From Micractinium sp. NFX-FRZ (Eukaryota; Chlorophyta; Trebouxiophyceae; Chlorellales; Chlorellaceae), in the NCBI GenBank assembly GCA_029339195.1, contig JAPTJF010000149.1:1-64000 (forward strand): 64,000 nt of DNA. Direction: 5' to 3'. The notes under the pieces were generated by a model. That model worked only from the letters and a program-made list of their open reading frames with translations, did not search any database and was not told the DNA's origin. Positions 36,249 through 48,800 of this stretch are shown in pieces. The translations under genes were made by a program, and so were the position numbers. Every line of letters starts with the position of its first letter. Position 1 is the stretch's first letter.

Positions 36249-39200
36249 ATGAGCTATGCCCTGAACGCTGGCCCTTGCGGCGTGCTTTCGGCGCGCAGGA
36301 AGACTCCCTGCGTTCGCACAGGGGGCTATACGCCGGCGCTGGGCGCCCGACACAGGTTGGCTGTCCGTGCCGAGGCGGGCAAGACTGACACCGAGACGCA
36401 ACCAAAGGTCAGTGGCGCCTGCACCCGCCAAAGAGGAGGTGAGGGTCAGGGTCGTGGCAGCCTTTGGGTTAGCAACCAGCGGCACGTGAAGCCCTGCGGC
36501 GGCAGCTTGCGGCAGGCAGCGACCACCTGCCGACGGCAGAGCTCTGCAGAAGCGGGGCTTGGCCAACCGCATCGTTGAGGCAACCAAGGGTGCCGTATGA
36601 TGCCTCCCATTCGCAGGCCAAGCCGCCCACCCACCAGGAGCAGCCGCCGCCGCCCTTCAGGGAGTGGCCGCGCCCGCGCACGTGGAGCGAGGTGGCGTGG
36701 TGAGCAAATGCGGCAGCGTGCCTGGAGCTCGTGGTGGTGCCGCGGTTTCTTTCCTTACCACATGGCCACCATTGCATGACAGCAGCACACCGCAGGTCGC
36801 CCCTTCGTTCACCGAGTCCTGCTGCCGGCCTTCACAGACCACCCATCCATCCGGGCACCGCCGCACACCCACCCCACCCACCCCCGTTGCGTTGCCCACC
36901 CGCCAGCCCAACCACCCCCGTTGCGTTGCCCACCCGCCAGCCCACCCATCCCATCACGCGCAGGGATTGCTGCCTCGAGTCACAAAAGAGATGGGAAAGC
37001 CGCCAGCACCCAACTGGCGCCGTGTCCCACACACTTGTTTGAAGATACAATACATTCACGGACCGCCCCTTTCTCCCACCCCCCTTGCACCCTTTCTCCT
37101 TCCTTGCAGGGACGGCTTCCTGGAGTCTGCCGAGGATGTGGGGAGCCACATGGGGCGTGCCATCAAGGAGCTGCCGTCCAGCAAGGCCATTGACCGCCTG
37201 CTGGTGCCAGCTGGCAAGGGTGATGACGAGAGGCGGCTGAGGCTGAAGAGCGAGAAGCCGGTGGTGGTGGTGCTGGGCAGCGGCTGGGGGGCGCACTCAA
37301 TCATGAAGGTGGGGAGGGGCAAGGGGGCTGGGTGAGTGTGCTGGGCAGCGGCTGGGCAGCGGCAAGGGGGCCGCATTTCGATCATGAAGGTGGGCAGGGG
37401 GGGGGCAAGTGGGTTGGGTGGGTGTGTTGACGTGTGCTGGGCAGCGGCTGGGGGCCGCATTCGATCATAAAGGTGATTGGCGGCCAGTTGCTTTGTAGCT
37501 GTTGCATGGGAGCCGGCGGCCTCGGATGGGCAGTGGGTGCTGGGCAATGGCCAGGGTTGACCCAGTCATGACGTCAGGCAGCGGGTGAGCCGGGCAAAGC
37601 GATGATGGGCTTTGCTGAATGGGTGCGTCAATGTTTCCGTTCTCGTGCTGCCAGGTCATCGACACGGACACATACCAGGTGGTGTGCGTGAGCCCGCGCA
37701 ACCACTTCCTGTTTACGCCCATGCTGCCCAGGTACGCCGCCCCGGTGGCTGCCGCCCTGCCCCGCCCCATGTCCTCTCAGCTGCCTGCTTGCCAGCAAAC
37801 TGCGCCATGCTGACGGCGGCGGCCTCGCTCCCTGTGCTGGGATCCCCTCCTCATCCCCTGCCCCACCTCGCCTCCATGTTCTGGCCACCTCTCCCTGCCC
37901 CTCCCCCCTGCAGCACCGCTGTGGGCACCATCGAGTTCCGCTCTCTGCTAGAGCCGGTGCGTGTGGCCAACCCATTTGTAGACTACTTTGAAGCCACCTG
38001 CGACAAGGTGGATGTGGAAAACAAGGTGGGTAGCGGGATGGGTGCCACGGGTTGCAGGGTGTGTCGGGTGGATAGACAGCAATGTGGGGCCCCTCTCAGT
38101 ATGTGGCGGACTAAGCGGACAGGGGGGCCTCAACCACGGCTGCCCTTGGCATCCGCCATGTATTCTCCACACACTTGCTTGTCCGCTGCCCGTTTGGTTG
38201 CTGCCCATCGGCTGCCATCCGACTCGCTGCCGTGTGTGCGCCCCACCACCCCACCGCGCCAGGTCATCTACTGCACCAGCAAGAACACGTACGAGGACGG
38301 CTTCCGCCCACAGTTTGAGGTGCCGTACGACATCTTGGTGGTGTCGGTGGGAGAGCAGCCCGCCACGTTTGGCGTCAAGGGAGTGGAGGAGCACTGCTTC
38401 TTCATGAAGGTCAGTGAGGCTGGCGGGCGGGTGGGGGGCCGTTTGCAATTCAAATTGGCTGGGGTTTGCTGCAGTTGGGGGGGAAGATGCCAGGGTGGGG
38501 ATGAGGATGGTGTGAGGTGGGATGGAGGAGCACGGCTATGTCATGACGTGACGGGAGGGAGCAGGGACTGCAGTGGTGGTGCTGCAGTAGGGGTGCCAGG
38601 GTGGGGATGCCAGCAGCAGTTCCAACTGACCGCCTGCTGTGCCCGCTGTGCCTGCTGCACCCGCTGTGCAGGAGATAGCCGACAGCGCGGGGCTGCGCCA
38701 GCAGATCCAGATCCAGTTTGAGCTGGCGGCACTGCCGGGCACCAAGGAGGAGGACATGCGGCGGGCGCTGCACTTTATGGTGGTGGGGGGAGGGCCCACG
38801 GGTGAGCGAGTGCGGGTGCTTGCTGTTTGGTTGCCTGGCTGGCTGGCTGGCTGGTAGACTGGCTGTCTGTATGTACAAATGAACAGAGCTGATGGCAGCA
38901 GCTGGCTGGACACGCCACTTGCAGGGCACGCCCTGCTGTCGCTGGCCACGCATGCCACCGCTGCCGTTTTGTGTGACCACTCCTCCCACCCGCCTCGCCT
39001 CCCTGCCCGCATCCCCCCTCCCCAGGCGTGGAGTTTGCTGGCACGCTGTCCGACTTCCTGCGGGACGACCTGAAGCGCAAGTTCCCGGAGCTGATGCAGT
39101 ATGTGCGTGTCAGCCTGCTCAACGCCACGCCCAGCATCCTGGTGCAGTTTGACGAGAAGTGAGTGTGTGCCTGGTGGGGTGTCGTTGTACCAGGCATCAG

Positions 39201-42111
39201 CTCGGCGGGAAAACACATGGGAGGAGAGGCGATGTGGAGCAGCAGGGGGCAGAGCGACCAATGATGGGGGGCGAAGAAGGCACAGCCTTGTGCGTGTCTC
39301 GTGGAGCACGTTGTTTTGGGGCAGAGGAGCGAGGAGGGCATACTGATGGCTGGCTGCCCTCCCATTCTCTCTTCCGCCTTCCGCACGCAGGATGCGGCAG
39401 CACGCGCTGGACAACTTCAAGCGTGTGGGCGTGGATGTGCGCAACGACACAGCGGTGGTGGAGGTGAGGCTGCCGGCCCCGCCTGCTTACCTGGCCAGCA
39501 CCGTCTGCCAGCCTGCCTGCTTGCCCGCCCGCCGCCGCAGTTCCGCGCGCCTCTACCCCACTCAATTGCACCCCTCACGCGCCACCGCGGTACCCTACCC
39601 GAGTGTCTGCTGCCCTTCCCGCGCCAACTGTCGCCAGTACAACTGTCGCACCAACTGCCCCCTGCCTGCTCTTTTCACGGATTGCCAGGTCACCAAGACC
39701 ACGATCAAGCTGGGCAACGGCGAGGAGCTGCCCTATGGCGTGTGCGTGTGGAGCGCCGGCAATGCGCCCCGCCCGCTGATCAAGGAGATGGCGGCGGCCA
39801 TTCCGGAGCAGGTCTGCGGGGGGGCCGGGGGCGGGCGGGGGACACGGGATGCACGGACGGAGGGCCAGGGCGGAGGGCAGAGGGATTTGGGGCGCTGCAC
39901 AGATTTGGCCCCTTGGGTTGAGGTCGTGTTGGAGCTGGTAGGGGCAGCGGTAGATGGGGTGCTGGGCAGCCGTGCCGACAGCTTCTGGACCGACACTGTT
40001 GGTGCTGCGCTGCGCTGTGCTGTGCCCTTGCAGGCGGCCTTCCAGCCAGGCGGGCGGCCCAGCAAGCTGGCGGTGGACGCGTATCTGCGGTGAGTGCGGG
40101 TGGGTGCCTGGCGGGAGGGATGCAGCGCTTGGTTGGGGCGAGATGAGCAAGCGAAAATCATCTGGTGGGCTGGGGGGCGCGTGGTGGTGAGTTTGCCCTT
40201 CTGTCCAACGGCTGGCCTATCCAAACCTGTTGGCCAGGCAGGCAGGCATACTGGGGCTCGCTGCACCTGGTTCTCTGCACCTAGGTGCCCTCCAATGCCC
40301 CTCCTCCTCCCCCCTCCCCTCCCGCAGGGTGATTGGCGCCAAGGATCTGCTGGCGCTGGGTGATGCCAGCCTCTTTGCGCCCAACCGCCTGCCCGCCACC
40401 GCACAGGCAAGGGGGCAGCATGGGGAAGCGGGGGCCCGCCGGGCGGGTGCCAGTACTCACTGCAGGCGGGCAGGCGGGTGGGCGGGCAGATTTATGCTGG
40501 ACGATGTGTCCAACCAAACCCGTGCTGCTCTAAGCTGCCATGTAGCTCTCGAGCTGCCCACCTTAGTCTGTGCCCCCCCCCATGTGTGCATGTACAGGTG
40601 GCGGGCCAGCAGGGCGCATACGTGGCACACCTCATTAACCGAGGCTTCAGCCTGGGACAGGGCGGTCTCGACCAGGTGAGTGCAACCTGGCTTGGCAGGG
40701 AGGCGGGCTGGGCAGCAGGCGGGTGAGGCATCCGTGGCATGGGGTGGGCAGGGCAGCACCTTGGCCTTGTGACTGCTGCAGCCTCCCCCTCCACCTGTGC
40801 CCAAATGGGAGCACGGAGCGCAGCGCCCCTGCCGCCGCTGATCATTGCCCCTGCCTATGGCCCCTGCCTATGTACCCCTCACTCTCTCCCTTGCCCTCTT
40901 CCCCTCTGCCCTCGCATCAATGCTGCGTGCAGCCGCCGCCGGCAAAGCCTGTGAAGCAGCTGAGCCTGGTTGACAAGGCGCACGCTGCGCTGGCCAAGGC
41001 GATCATCGAGGACCCGGAGCAGGGCGAGAAGGTGGGGGACCGGCTGTGACGTGGTGTGGCCTAATGGAAACGGCGGGGCTGAGTTTGCGAGGCCAGGCTG
41101 GCTGACTTCAAGGTTTGTCCAGCTCCGTCTGCAATACGTGCATGAAAATAAGTGCGCTTACACAACCGCTTGTGTGTTTCCCGCAGGGCCTTGCCTACTA
41201 CAACAAGGCTTTCGACTTCACGGACCTCGGAGTGCTGGCGTACATCGGAGGTAATGCATGCCCTGCTGGCTGCGCTGCCGTTCCTCTTGCCTGCACCCCT
41301 GCCTGCTTCCTGCCTGCCCCCCCTACCTGCAGGAGCCTGGCCCGCTGCCTGCCTTCCTATTTAGCTGCACGTTCGCCTGCAGCGGCGGGCGCTGCTTCGC
41401 CGCGTGCCCTGTCAGCAGCTGGGCGGCCAGTCAGCTTGCCGTCCGCTCTGCTGGCTGCTCACCCCCCGTCCCCCGCGCTGCTTGCCTCCTGTGTCACCCA
41501 CAGACGACCAGGCCCTCACCCAGATTTCGCTGCCCTTTGGCAAGAAGCTGAAGCTGTCTGGGGAGCTGTCCTTCCTCATCTACAAGAGGTGACTGGGGCA
41601 GCAGGGCGCTGTACATGTGTGGGCTCACTCGCTCGGCACACCCGCCACATCCTCCTGCCGCCTGCAGCGAGTGTAGCGTGCGCAGCAGGTGTGCACATGC
41701 AGACCCACAGCAGCCTCCCCGGCCTCACCATCTCCCCCTGCCTGCCCCCTTCCCCTTCCTCCCCTCCCCCTCCCCCCTCCCCCCTCCTGCCCCCCCGCAG
41801 CGTCTACATCACCAAGCAGGTGTCCTTCCGCAACCGCGTGCTCATCCTGTTTGGTGAGGGGGCGCCTGCCGCTGGGCGGGGAAGCAGGCGGGGGCGGGGA
41901 ATGTGCGCCTGACTTAAGTGTGTGTACCGAACAAATAACTACCCGGTGCTGGGAAACGCCCTGGCCCGCCCACGTTTCTGCACTGGTTGCAGCGCCCCAT
42001 CCGCCTGCTTCAGCCCAAGCCACCCCGCCCTGCCCTGTCCTGCCCGTGTGACCAATCTCTGCAGACTGGATGAAGGCCAAGGTGTTTGGGCGCGACCTGT
42101 CCAACTATTAA
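36249..42111 (+). CDS. Type II NAD(P)H dehydrogenase, paralogue B
   Basis: Eighteen exons join in phase to 598 residues: 36249-36407, 36617-36699, 37110-37308, 37655-37731, 37914-38025, 38263-38409, 38672-38801, 39026-39158, 39391-39463, 39689-39811, 40034-40089, 40328-40406, 40598-40675, 40933-41031, 41187-41250, 41504-41588, 41801-41853 and 42065-42111. The N terminus (MSYALNAGPCGVLSARRKT, then VRTGGYTPALGARHRL) is a plausible organelle targeting peptide. GSGWGA at about 137-142 and VVGGGPTG ending at about 303 are the two Rossmann motifs; NHFLFTPMLPSTAVGT and YGVCVWSAGNAPRP match the family. It catalyses rotenone-insensitive, non-pumping NAD(P)H:quinone oxidoreduction. One intron, after 40406, has a GC donor. 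The paralogue keeps most intron positions but differs near exons 8 and 16-18. Confidence 0.92.
36876..36944. repeat. 34-bp direct tandem repeat
   Basis: Two adjacent copies of a C-rich unit containing cccccgttgcgttgcccacc lie in intron 2 of NAD(P)H dehydrogenase B, with near-perfect identity. Confidence 0.9.
37339..37476 (+). repeat. Two degenerate copies of exon-3 end inside intron 3 of NAD(P)H dehydrogenase B
   Basis: The exon end (37268-37311, gctgggcagcggctgg onward to atcatgaaggtg) recurs at about 37339-37391 and 37434-37475. The copies keep the GGGCAGCGGCTGG core, a CGCAT(T) block and ATCATGAAGGTG or ATCATAAAGGTG, so each offers a donor-like site. Confidence 0.85.
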
Positions 42112-42960
42112 ACGGCGTGATGAGGGGAGGGGGCAAAAGCTTGCGAGCGCACCCGCTAGCGGCGCCGTCGGCGTGGTACACTCTCTGACCCCGGCCTCTC
42201 CTGAGGACCTCAGTCCAGTTCCCTCTCAAACCCTACTAGTTTATACACACTGCGGGGCCTTTGTGCACTCCCCCTTGCCACCGCGTCCCCACCACATCCC
42301 ATCCCAGTCTGACCATGGGTGGGCCCGCCTGGAGCACCATCTCCAAGTCCTGGCGGGCCCAGAGTAGTAGTCGTTCGCTGAACCAATCTCTTTGGGCGCT
42401 GCCCGGCACGACCGACCGCCGTTGGCGGCGCGGCGCCGCTGTACTAAGCCGCCACCCCTACACATATGCCCTCCACCCTCTGCTTGACCTTCCATTTTAT
42501 CGTGGCAATGTAGCATGCCTCGGTACGCCTTCCTCCATACATAATATGTGTATTATGACCTTCTGTGTGTACATGTGTGACGGGAGTGCCAACCGCTGTG
42601 TCTGTTTTGTTCGCATCACAAGCTGGAACCCCCAAACCAACCCCAACCCAGCACTGCCCGCCCTCCCCATATCGTTCCCCTCCAATTTCCTTGAAGCATT
42701 TGACTTTGAACTTGAGTGAGCCTGATAGTGAGTCGATTATCATATGATGTAACAATGGGAGTGTGAAGGGAGTGAGTTTTCCCCATTGTTGCTTGCCGCA
42801 CGCAGCAGCCACCGCCGCTTCTCAGCCACCGTGCTATGGGCGGCAGGGCTCACCCCAGCACACCGCCCTTTGCATGCGTTATCATCGCGGTTTCTTGCAT
42901 ACTACACAAGCTATCTGGACGTTCCGCGCAGCCTGAAAGCGCAGCACAGGCGCGGACAAC
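42112..42960. other. Intergenic region after NAD(P)H dehydrogenase B
   Basis: This stretch holds the 3' UTR of the dehydrogenase and the promoter of the methyltransferase. It is AT-richer than its surroundings. TGTAA at 42748-42752 is a distant candidate polyadenylation signal. No exon is supported. Confidence 0.5.
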
Positions 42961-45501
42961 ATGCGGTGCCTTTGCAGACTGCCCTTGGCGAAAGTGGGGA
43001 GCAGCGGCGCTTCGGCGGCAGCGGCTATGGCGCGGTGTATACCGCTGCCGCTGCAGCGCGCGTTTGGCAGCGGCAGAAGCGGCTCCGCTGCCGCCGCCCC
43101 TGCGCCCGCCGCTCCCGCCGTCGCCCAGCGTGCCGCAAGCCTGCAGTGCAAGTCGTACGCAAAACCGGAGGTTTACGACATCGCTTTTAGTTTCCGGGAC
43201 TTGGAGAAAGAGGTGTGAATGAGTTGGGCAGGTTCTTGGGGCTGTGTATCTCATGCAGTGGGCCAGCTGCCGCTTGCCTGCTGCACCAACAGCCACCGCA
43301 GTGGCGCGGCTGCTGGCGCTGGGCTGGCGGCCATGCCGCACACCATACCACATATAGGCACCTGCACCGTCTCACCAGCTGCCCCTTCCATATGTGCAGG
43401 CGGCACACCTGCTGGCCATGCACCAGAGGCACTGCCAGGGGCCCTTGGCCCACTTTCTGGAGGTGGCCAGCGGCCCCGCGCGGCATGCCGCCATCATCGC
43501 CAAAGCGGCAGGGGCGGCCGCCACGGCGGTGGACCTGTCGCCCGCCATGCTGCGCTACGCTGAGGAGCAGGCCACGGCGGCGGGTGTCGGCGGCAGCATG
43601 CGCTTTGTGCAGGCCGACATGGCGCAGGGTGAGCAGGGGGATGCAAAGGGGGTGCTGGGGTGTGTTACGAAGAAAGGGGGTGCTGGGGGAAGGGGGGCGC
43701 TATGCTATTACTAGTGTAGTGAACCATACAGCGCTCGTTGATATGGTACACAGCGTCTTATCCATCAAAACAAAGAGCGTCAAGCGGTGCACCGCGCGCC
43801 TGTTGTGCCCTGTCCGCTTTCCCACCCTCCCCGCCTCCCTGGGCCACGCCGGTGCTGCAGAGGGGTGGGCAGCGCAGCTGGAGCAGCCTGCTGACATGGC
43901 TGCGATCCTGCTGGGCAGCCTGGCGCACTGCCTAGACAACGAGGCAGCGCTGGCCTGCTTCCGGGAGCTAACGTGGGGATTGATTTGAATCGGGGGATGG
44001 GGGGATGCCGCAACAAATTGTTCACCACAGCCTGTTGCCGGCCATGCCCTGAACTGCATGAATACATTGCCCTGTTCTGTCAGGCATCGCTCGACAATCT
44101 GGCACCCGCGCGTGTGCTGCCGCGCAGTTGCTGCCTGCCCTCCGCCCCCAGCCCCACCCCCACCCCCACCCCGTGCCTTTTGGGTGCCCCACCCCGCCCC
44201 ACCGTGCAAATCCCACCATGCTCTGATTGCAAAACTGAAGCACCCAAATTACGTACCTTGCTACCTCTGCTTGTTGCCTGCAGAGTGCCCCCTGCTCTTG
44301 ACCCCGACCGCAACGACTGACCCTGAATAGTGCCCCTTGCCCCTGTCCATGGCCTGCAGCAAGGCGATGCGCCCCGGCGGCCTGCTGGTGCTGGAGCTGC
44401 CCCACCCCTCGGACCTGTGGGGCGGGTACTGTCTGGAGGACGAGCAATTTGTGGAGGCGTGGGACGCACAGGTGGGTGGGTGGGGCCGGGGGGAGCGGGA
44501 GTGTGCATGCATGCTGTGCGCGCTGTGCATGCTGTGCACGCTGTGAGGTGGGTGGGTGGTGAGGTGTGTGTGCATCTTGTGCTGCCCTGTGTGGGGGCCT
44601 GCCTGGGAGGTGGTGCATGAGTTGTATGTTGTGGCCCAGCCATCCGGCCGGGCTGGTGTGCTGTAGCCCTTGCCCTCAAACGCCATCGCCTGCGCTTGCC
44701 AACTGCTGCCCCGCCTGCTGCCCCCGTCCGGCAGTCTCCTGACGGCAGCAAGACTGTGCTGGTGGAGTGGGGGAGGGAGGGAGACGAGTTTGACCTGCAG
44801 GCACAGGTGAGGGCGGACAGGCATTTCGCAAGGGCAGATGCCAGCCTGGCAGTCGGACGCGACCACGGAACCGCATGTGACCAGCCTGGTGGGTGCTACA
44901 GCACCGAATCCTGATGCTCTTGGTGCTCCTTCAATGATGCTGGCATATTGCCTCGGCTCAGACAGGCGGGCGCCGCACAGCTCAACAGCAGCAAGCTGCG
45001 TGCCTGCCTTCCACCTGCCCTTTGCCCCGCCTGCCGCCTGCTGTTGCCAACCCCATGTCTTGCCCTCTCCTCCGCCCTCCGTGTGCTGTTGCTGCCACGG
45101 CCTGCACCAGGTGCTGAACCGCACCGTGGGCCTGAGCCTGTACGTGGGTGATGACCTGGCAAGCAGTGAGGTGGAGGTGGTACCGTCGCGGCAGTACACC
45201 CTGCAGGAAATTGACCTGCTGGCACGGGTGACCGGCTTCGAGGTGGGTGCTGGGGTGTAGCAGGCAGGCGTTGCACCCGATGGACAGCAGGCATGCTGTC
45301 TGGTCAGCGTGGGCAGGCATGCAACCGAATCGTGCCCCGGGCTCCCATCCCAGGCCAGCTGTGCCACTCCCCCCCACCATGCCACCCCCCATCCTGCTGC
45401 CCCAGATTGTGGACGTGCACGGCGATTTCGATGTCGCGATCGACCTGAACCACGAGGAGGCGTTCAGATCGGTGGTGTGCCTGCGCCGGCGCGAGGCGTG
45501 A
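42961..45501 (+). CDS. Organelle-type class I SAM-dependent methyltransferase
   Basis: Exons are 42961-43212, 43400-43628, 43861-43972, 44360-44471, 44735-44806, 45111-45242 and 45406-45501, all GT-AG and in phase, giving 334 residues. Residues 1-65 are rich in Ala, Arg and Ser and look like a transit peptide. The Rossmann methyltransferase core follows: a motif I variant FLEVASGPARHA at about 103-114, the acidic end of strand 2 at AVDLSPAML (Asp129) that should hold the SAM ribose, and MRPGGLLVLELPHP as the post-motif III strand. YDIAFSFRDLEKE before the core resembles the entry helix of small-molecule methyltransferases. The substrate cannot be inferred. TGTAA at 45635-45639 is a likely polyadenylation signal. 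Confidence 0.85.
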
Positions 45502-45845
45502 GCACACGGTGCACGGGCACATCGCCGGCCCAGGCGACAATGCAACGCACCCATGGCGTGTCCTGAGCACAGCAGTGGCTGGTGCCGCTGCTCCCATGCC
45601 TTATTCCCTGGTTTCATAGAGCTGAACAGGCGCGTGTAATATGCCCGGTGTGTCCCAATTCAAGCTGGAAGTGGCTAGAGTGTGTTGGCCATGGTGGCAT
45701 GGTTCCCCGCCCGCCATGCTGTGTGCCTTGGTGGCAGCCCCCAATCAAATTTCAGTGCCCCACCTAGGGAACCCGTGTGCTCTTCGTTCAATTTGTGCCC
45801 TAAAACATACTGCCACAGCGTCAAACGCGCGCCCTCCGAGCCTGG
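45502..45845. other. Short intergenic region
   Basis: This stretch holds the 3' UTR with TGTAA at 45635-45639, then the promoter and 5' UTR of the next gene on the same strand. Nothing else is seen. Confidence 0.5.
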
Positions 45846-48800
45846 ATGGTAGCGCCCGGCGGGCCTGTCCACACTGCTGAGGGCTACCGCCTGCTCTGTG
45901 CTGTCGAACTCCGAGCAATTGCCTCGAAACACCCGGGGCCACCTGAGGACCAGGTGCAAGCCTGTTGGCACGAGCTTGCCGACTGCGTGTCGCCTTTGGA
46001 GCTTATTGTCGCGACGGGCTGCAGCGAAGAGTTGCACTCAGTCCGTGCAGTCGGAAGAAACTGCCCAGGAGGCAGGCGCTACTACTTCCACGACTCACGT
46101 GAGGACCGGGCTGCGCTTGCCGCCCTGGCGTGCGGACCGCCGCTGTGCATTTCTGCGCAACCCCTGCCCCTTCTGTCTTGGGACCCCTGTCCTCATGGCG
46201 TTCATTGCCTGGGCTGGATGGAATAGTAAATGTGAGAAACATGCTCTACATCCCTGTTTGCAGTGCCGCTGCAAGAGGCTCTGGGTGCTCAAGTCGGTGA
46301 CGTGCTGACGCTGACACAGGTGCCCGGGCGGGCGGAAGTGTTGGCGCAGCTGAACACGGCCGAGGGGAAAGCGCTGGTAGAGCGGTTCAGCAGCAGTCCG
46401 CAAGGCTGCAAGCGGCGGCACTCGCCGGCAGCAGCAGCGGGAGACCAGGCGGCAGCGGCAAAACCGGCGGCAGCAGCGGCAGGCCAGCCAGCAGTGGCGG
46501 AACCTGCAGACGCCCCTGAGGCGACACCTGCAGACTTGGCAGCAGTTCCCACCAAAGCCGAATTGCCTGCTGCGGCAGAGCAGGCAGCTGGCGAGGGCAA
46601 ACGTGCTGCCAAGGCGCGTCGTTGGTCGGCATCGAAAGCAGCCGGCTTGACGCCTCTTTGGGGCAAGCAAGCACAGCAAGCTACCGTGGCGGAGCCAGCT
46701 GGGTCCTCAAGTGGTCGCAGCGGCAAGCAGCGGAGCCAGCGACCGTCCAGAATGGCGGCAACGGCACCAGACAGCGGCGCGGAGCCCGCCGCTGCAGGCG
46801 CGGCAGCTGAGGCCGCTGCCGCTGGCGGTGCAAAGAGCGTCGGCGTGAAGCGCGGCCGGCAGCCGCTTGCTGAGAAGCAGCCCCAGCAGCAGACAGCGGA
46901 TGAGGATGCCCAGCAGCAGCAGCCCCAGCAACAGCCAGCTGTCCAGTTGCAGCAGCAGCAGGTTTCTGAACACGCCAAAGATGAGCCGCTGCAGCAGGCA
47001 GCGCAGCCCGTCACGGCAGAGCAGCAGCAGCAGCAGGAGGGGCAGCAGCAGGTGCTGTCGGCAATCGCGCCGCAGCAGGCAGTTGGGCAACCAAAGGGGG
47101 AAGCAGAGCAGGGGCCGCCTGATGTGGCGCCGGCGCGGCCCAGCTCAGCAGCCGCAGCAGATTATTATGATGGCGACGACATGGATGAGGACGCTTTCTT
47201 TGCACAGCAGCAGGAGCAGGAGCGCCTGCGCCGCCCCAAGGTCACCGGCAACCACGACGGCGGGCGCCGCTCGGCAGCCGCGGCGGCGGCAGCCGCGGCG
47301 ATGTCGCCGGTGCTGCCGGGCCGTGCCAAGCGCATGCGCCGGGCCAGTCAGAAGGTGGCAGAGAATGCAGAGACAGACGCCCTGGTCCAGCAGCAGAGGA
47401 CGATCGGCGGCGGGTCGCCTGGTAGGCGGCGCGGCATGCTTGGGCGGCGCACCGGCGGCATGGGCGGCATGGGCGGGTTTGGTGCCAGCAGCGCCAAGAT
47501 GGCGCCACATCAGCCCATGCTGCTGCTGCCTGGGGAGCAGCCGCTGGGTGTGGAGCTCTTCTTTGGGGAGGGGCGGGCGATGACGCTCAACGGCAAGGCG
47601 GGGCAGCCGCCTGCGGAAGGTGAGGGGGCAGCTGGGTGCTGGCACCTACATGGTTGTGGTGGGGGTGGCAGCACTTTTTTAGGGACAGCGCCTGGGGAAG
47701 GCAGCCGCACCGTAAGATCAGGCGGAGGGGTGGGCCCTGGCGTGCGCCTTAGAGGTGGCGCATGCTAGCACCTTCAGCAGGCAGCTTGACGCTCGTGCGT
47801 GCTTTGCGCCAACCGCTGTCGAGCCATCCCGTGTAGCACACTGGCCTGTCACTTACCTGCTCGCATTGCCACCCACGACTCTGCCTTGTCCTTGCAGGCG
47901 GTGACGAGGGCAGGGCCCTGCCGGTGCCGGAGCGCTACGAGGCCGCTGTGCGCCGCGCACGCAAGTTGCTCAGGTGCGTGCCAACAGCGTAATGGCCAGT
48001 GGGCACTGCACGCTTGCCAGGCGCCAGGAGCTGCTGCTTCAAACGGCAGGGTGCAGGCGGCGTGCTGCGACGTGCTTTGCAGTCCTGCACTCCGTGTATT
48101 TTCGCTCATCTCCCGCCCTCTGTATAGGAGGCCACCCACCCACCCACCCACCCACCCAACCGACCATCTCCTCCCACTCCTGCACGTGCAGCGAGCGCAT
48201 GCTGCGGCAGGGCGCCAGCCGGGCTGACGTGGACTCCATGCTGGGCCTGCTGTGCGACTTTGAGGCAAAGTGCCTGGCAGGCAGGCATCCCGTGAGCCCG
48301 GCAGAAGCCAAGCAGGCGAGCGGGGGCCGGGGCCTCGGGAGCCTGTCGGGGGCTGGGGAAGCGAGCAGGCGGGACAGCCCTCAGGGAACTGCCGGGGGCT
48401 GGGGCAGCGAGCTGTAGGCAGCAGTGCAAGAGGTGCTGAGGCGGCTTAAGGCAAGTTTGTCGTATGCCGGCCCATGCCATGTCCTCCACGGCCCCTCGCT
48501 GCCAATCTCACGTACCACGCTCCCTCTCTTCTCACCCTCCGTCGCCGCCACATCCCACCCCGCAGCTCTGCTCTGACCTGGACCGCCGCCTGCGCCAGGT
48601 GTACAACCGCCCGGGGCAGCCTGCCCTGGTGCTGGATGCCCACGTGATGAGCGGGCGGGCGCTGGAGAAGCAGGAGGGCAATGGTAAGGCCTGCCGACCC
48701 ATGTGTAGGTTGTTACTAGTCTTGTCGTATAGTGTATATGAAAGCCGTTACGCAAACCTCGGAGCACCTTCAGTCATTGCATTGCTCCCCGGCCCACCTG

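Noticed and set aside
46289..47014. 241-residue minus-strand ORF
   Set aside because: It mirrors the Ala/Gln-rich exon 2 of the large gene on the other strand and has the composition of a reverse complement of CAG and GCA codons.
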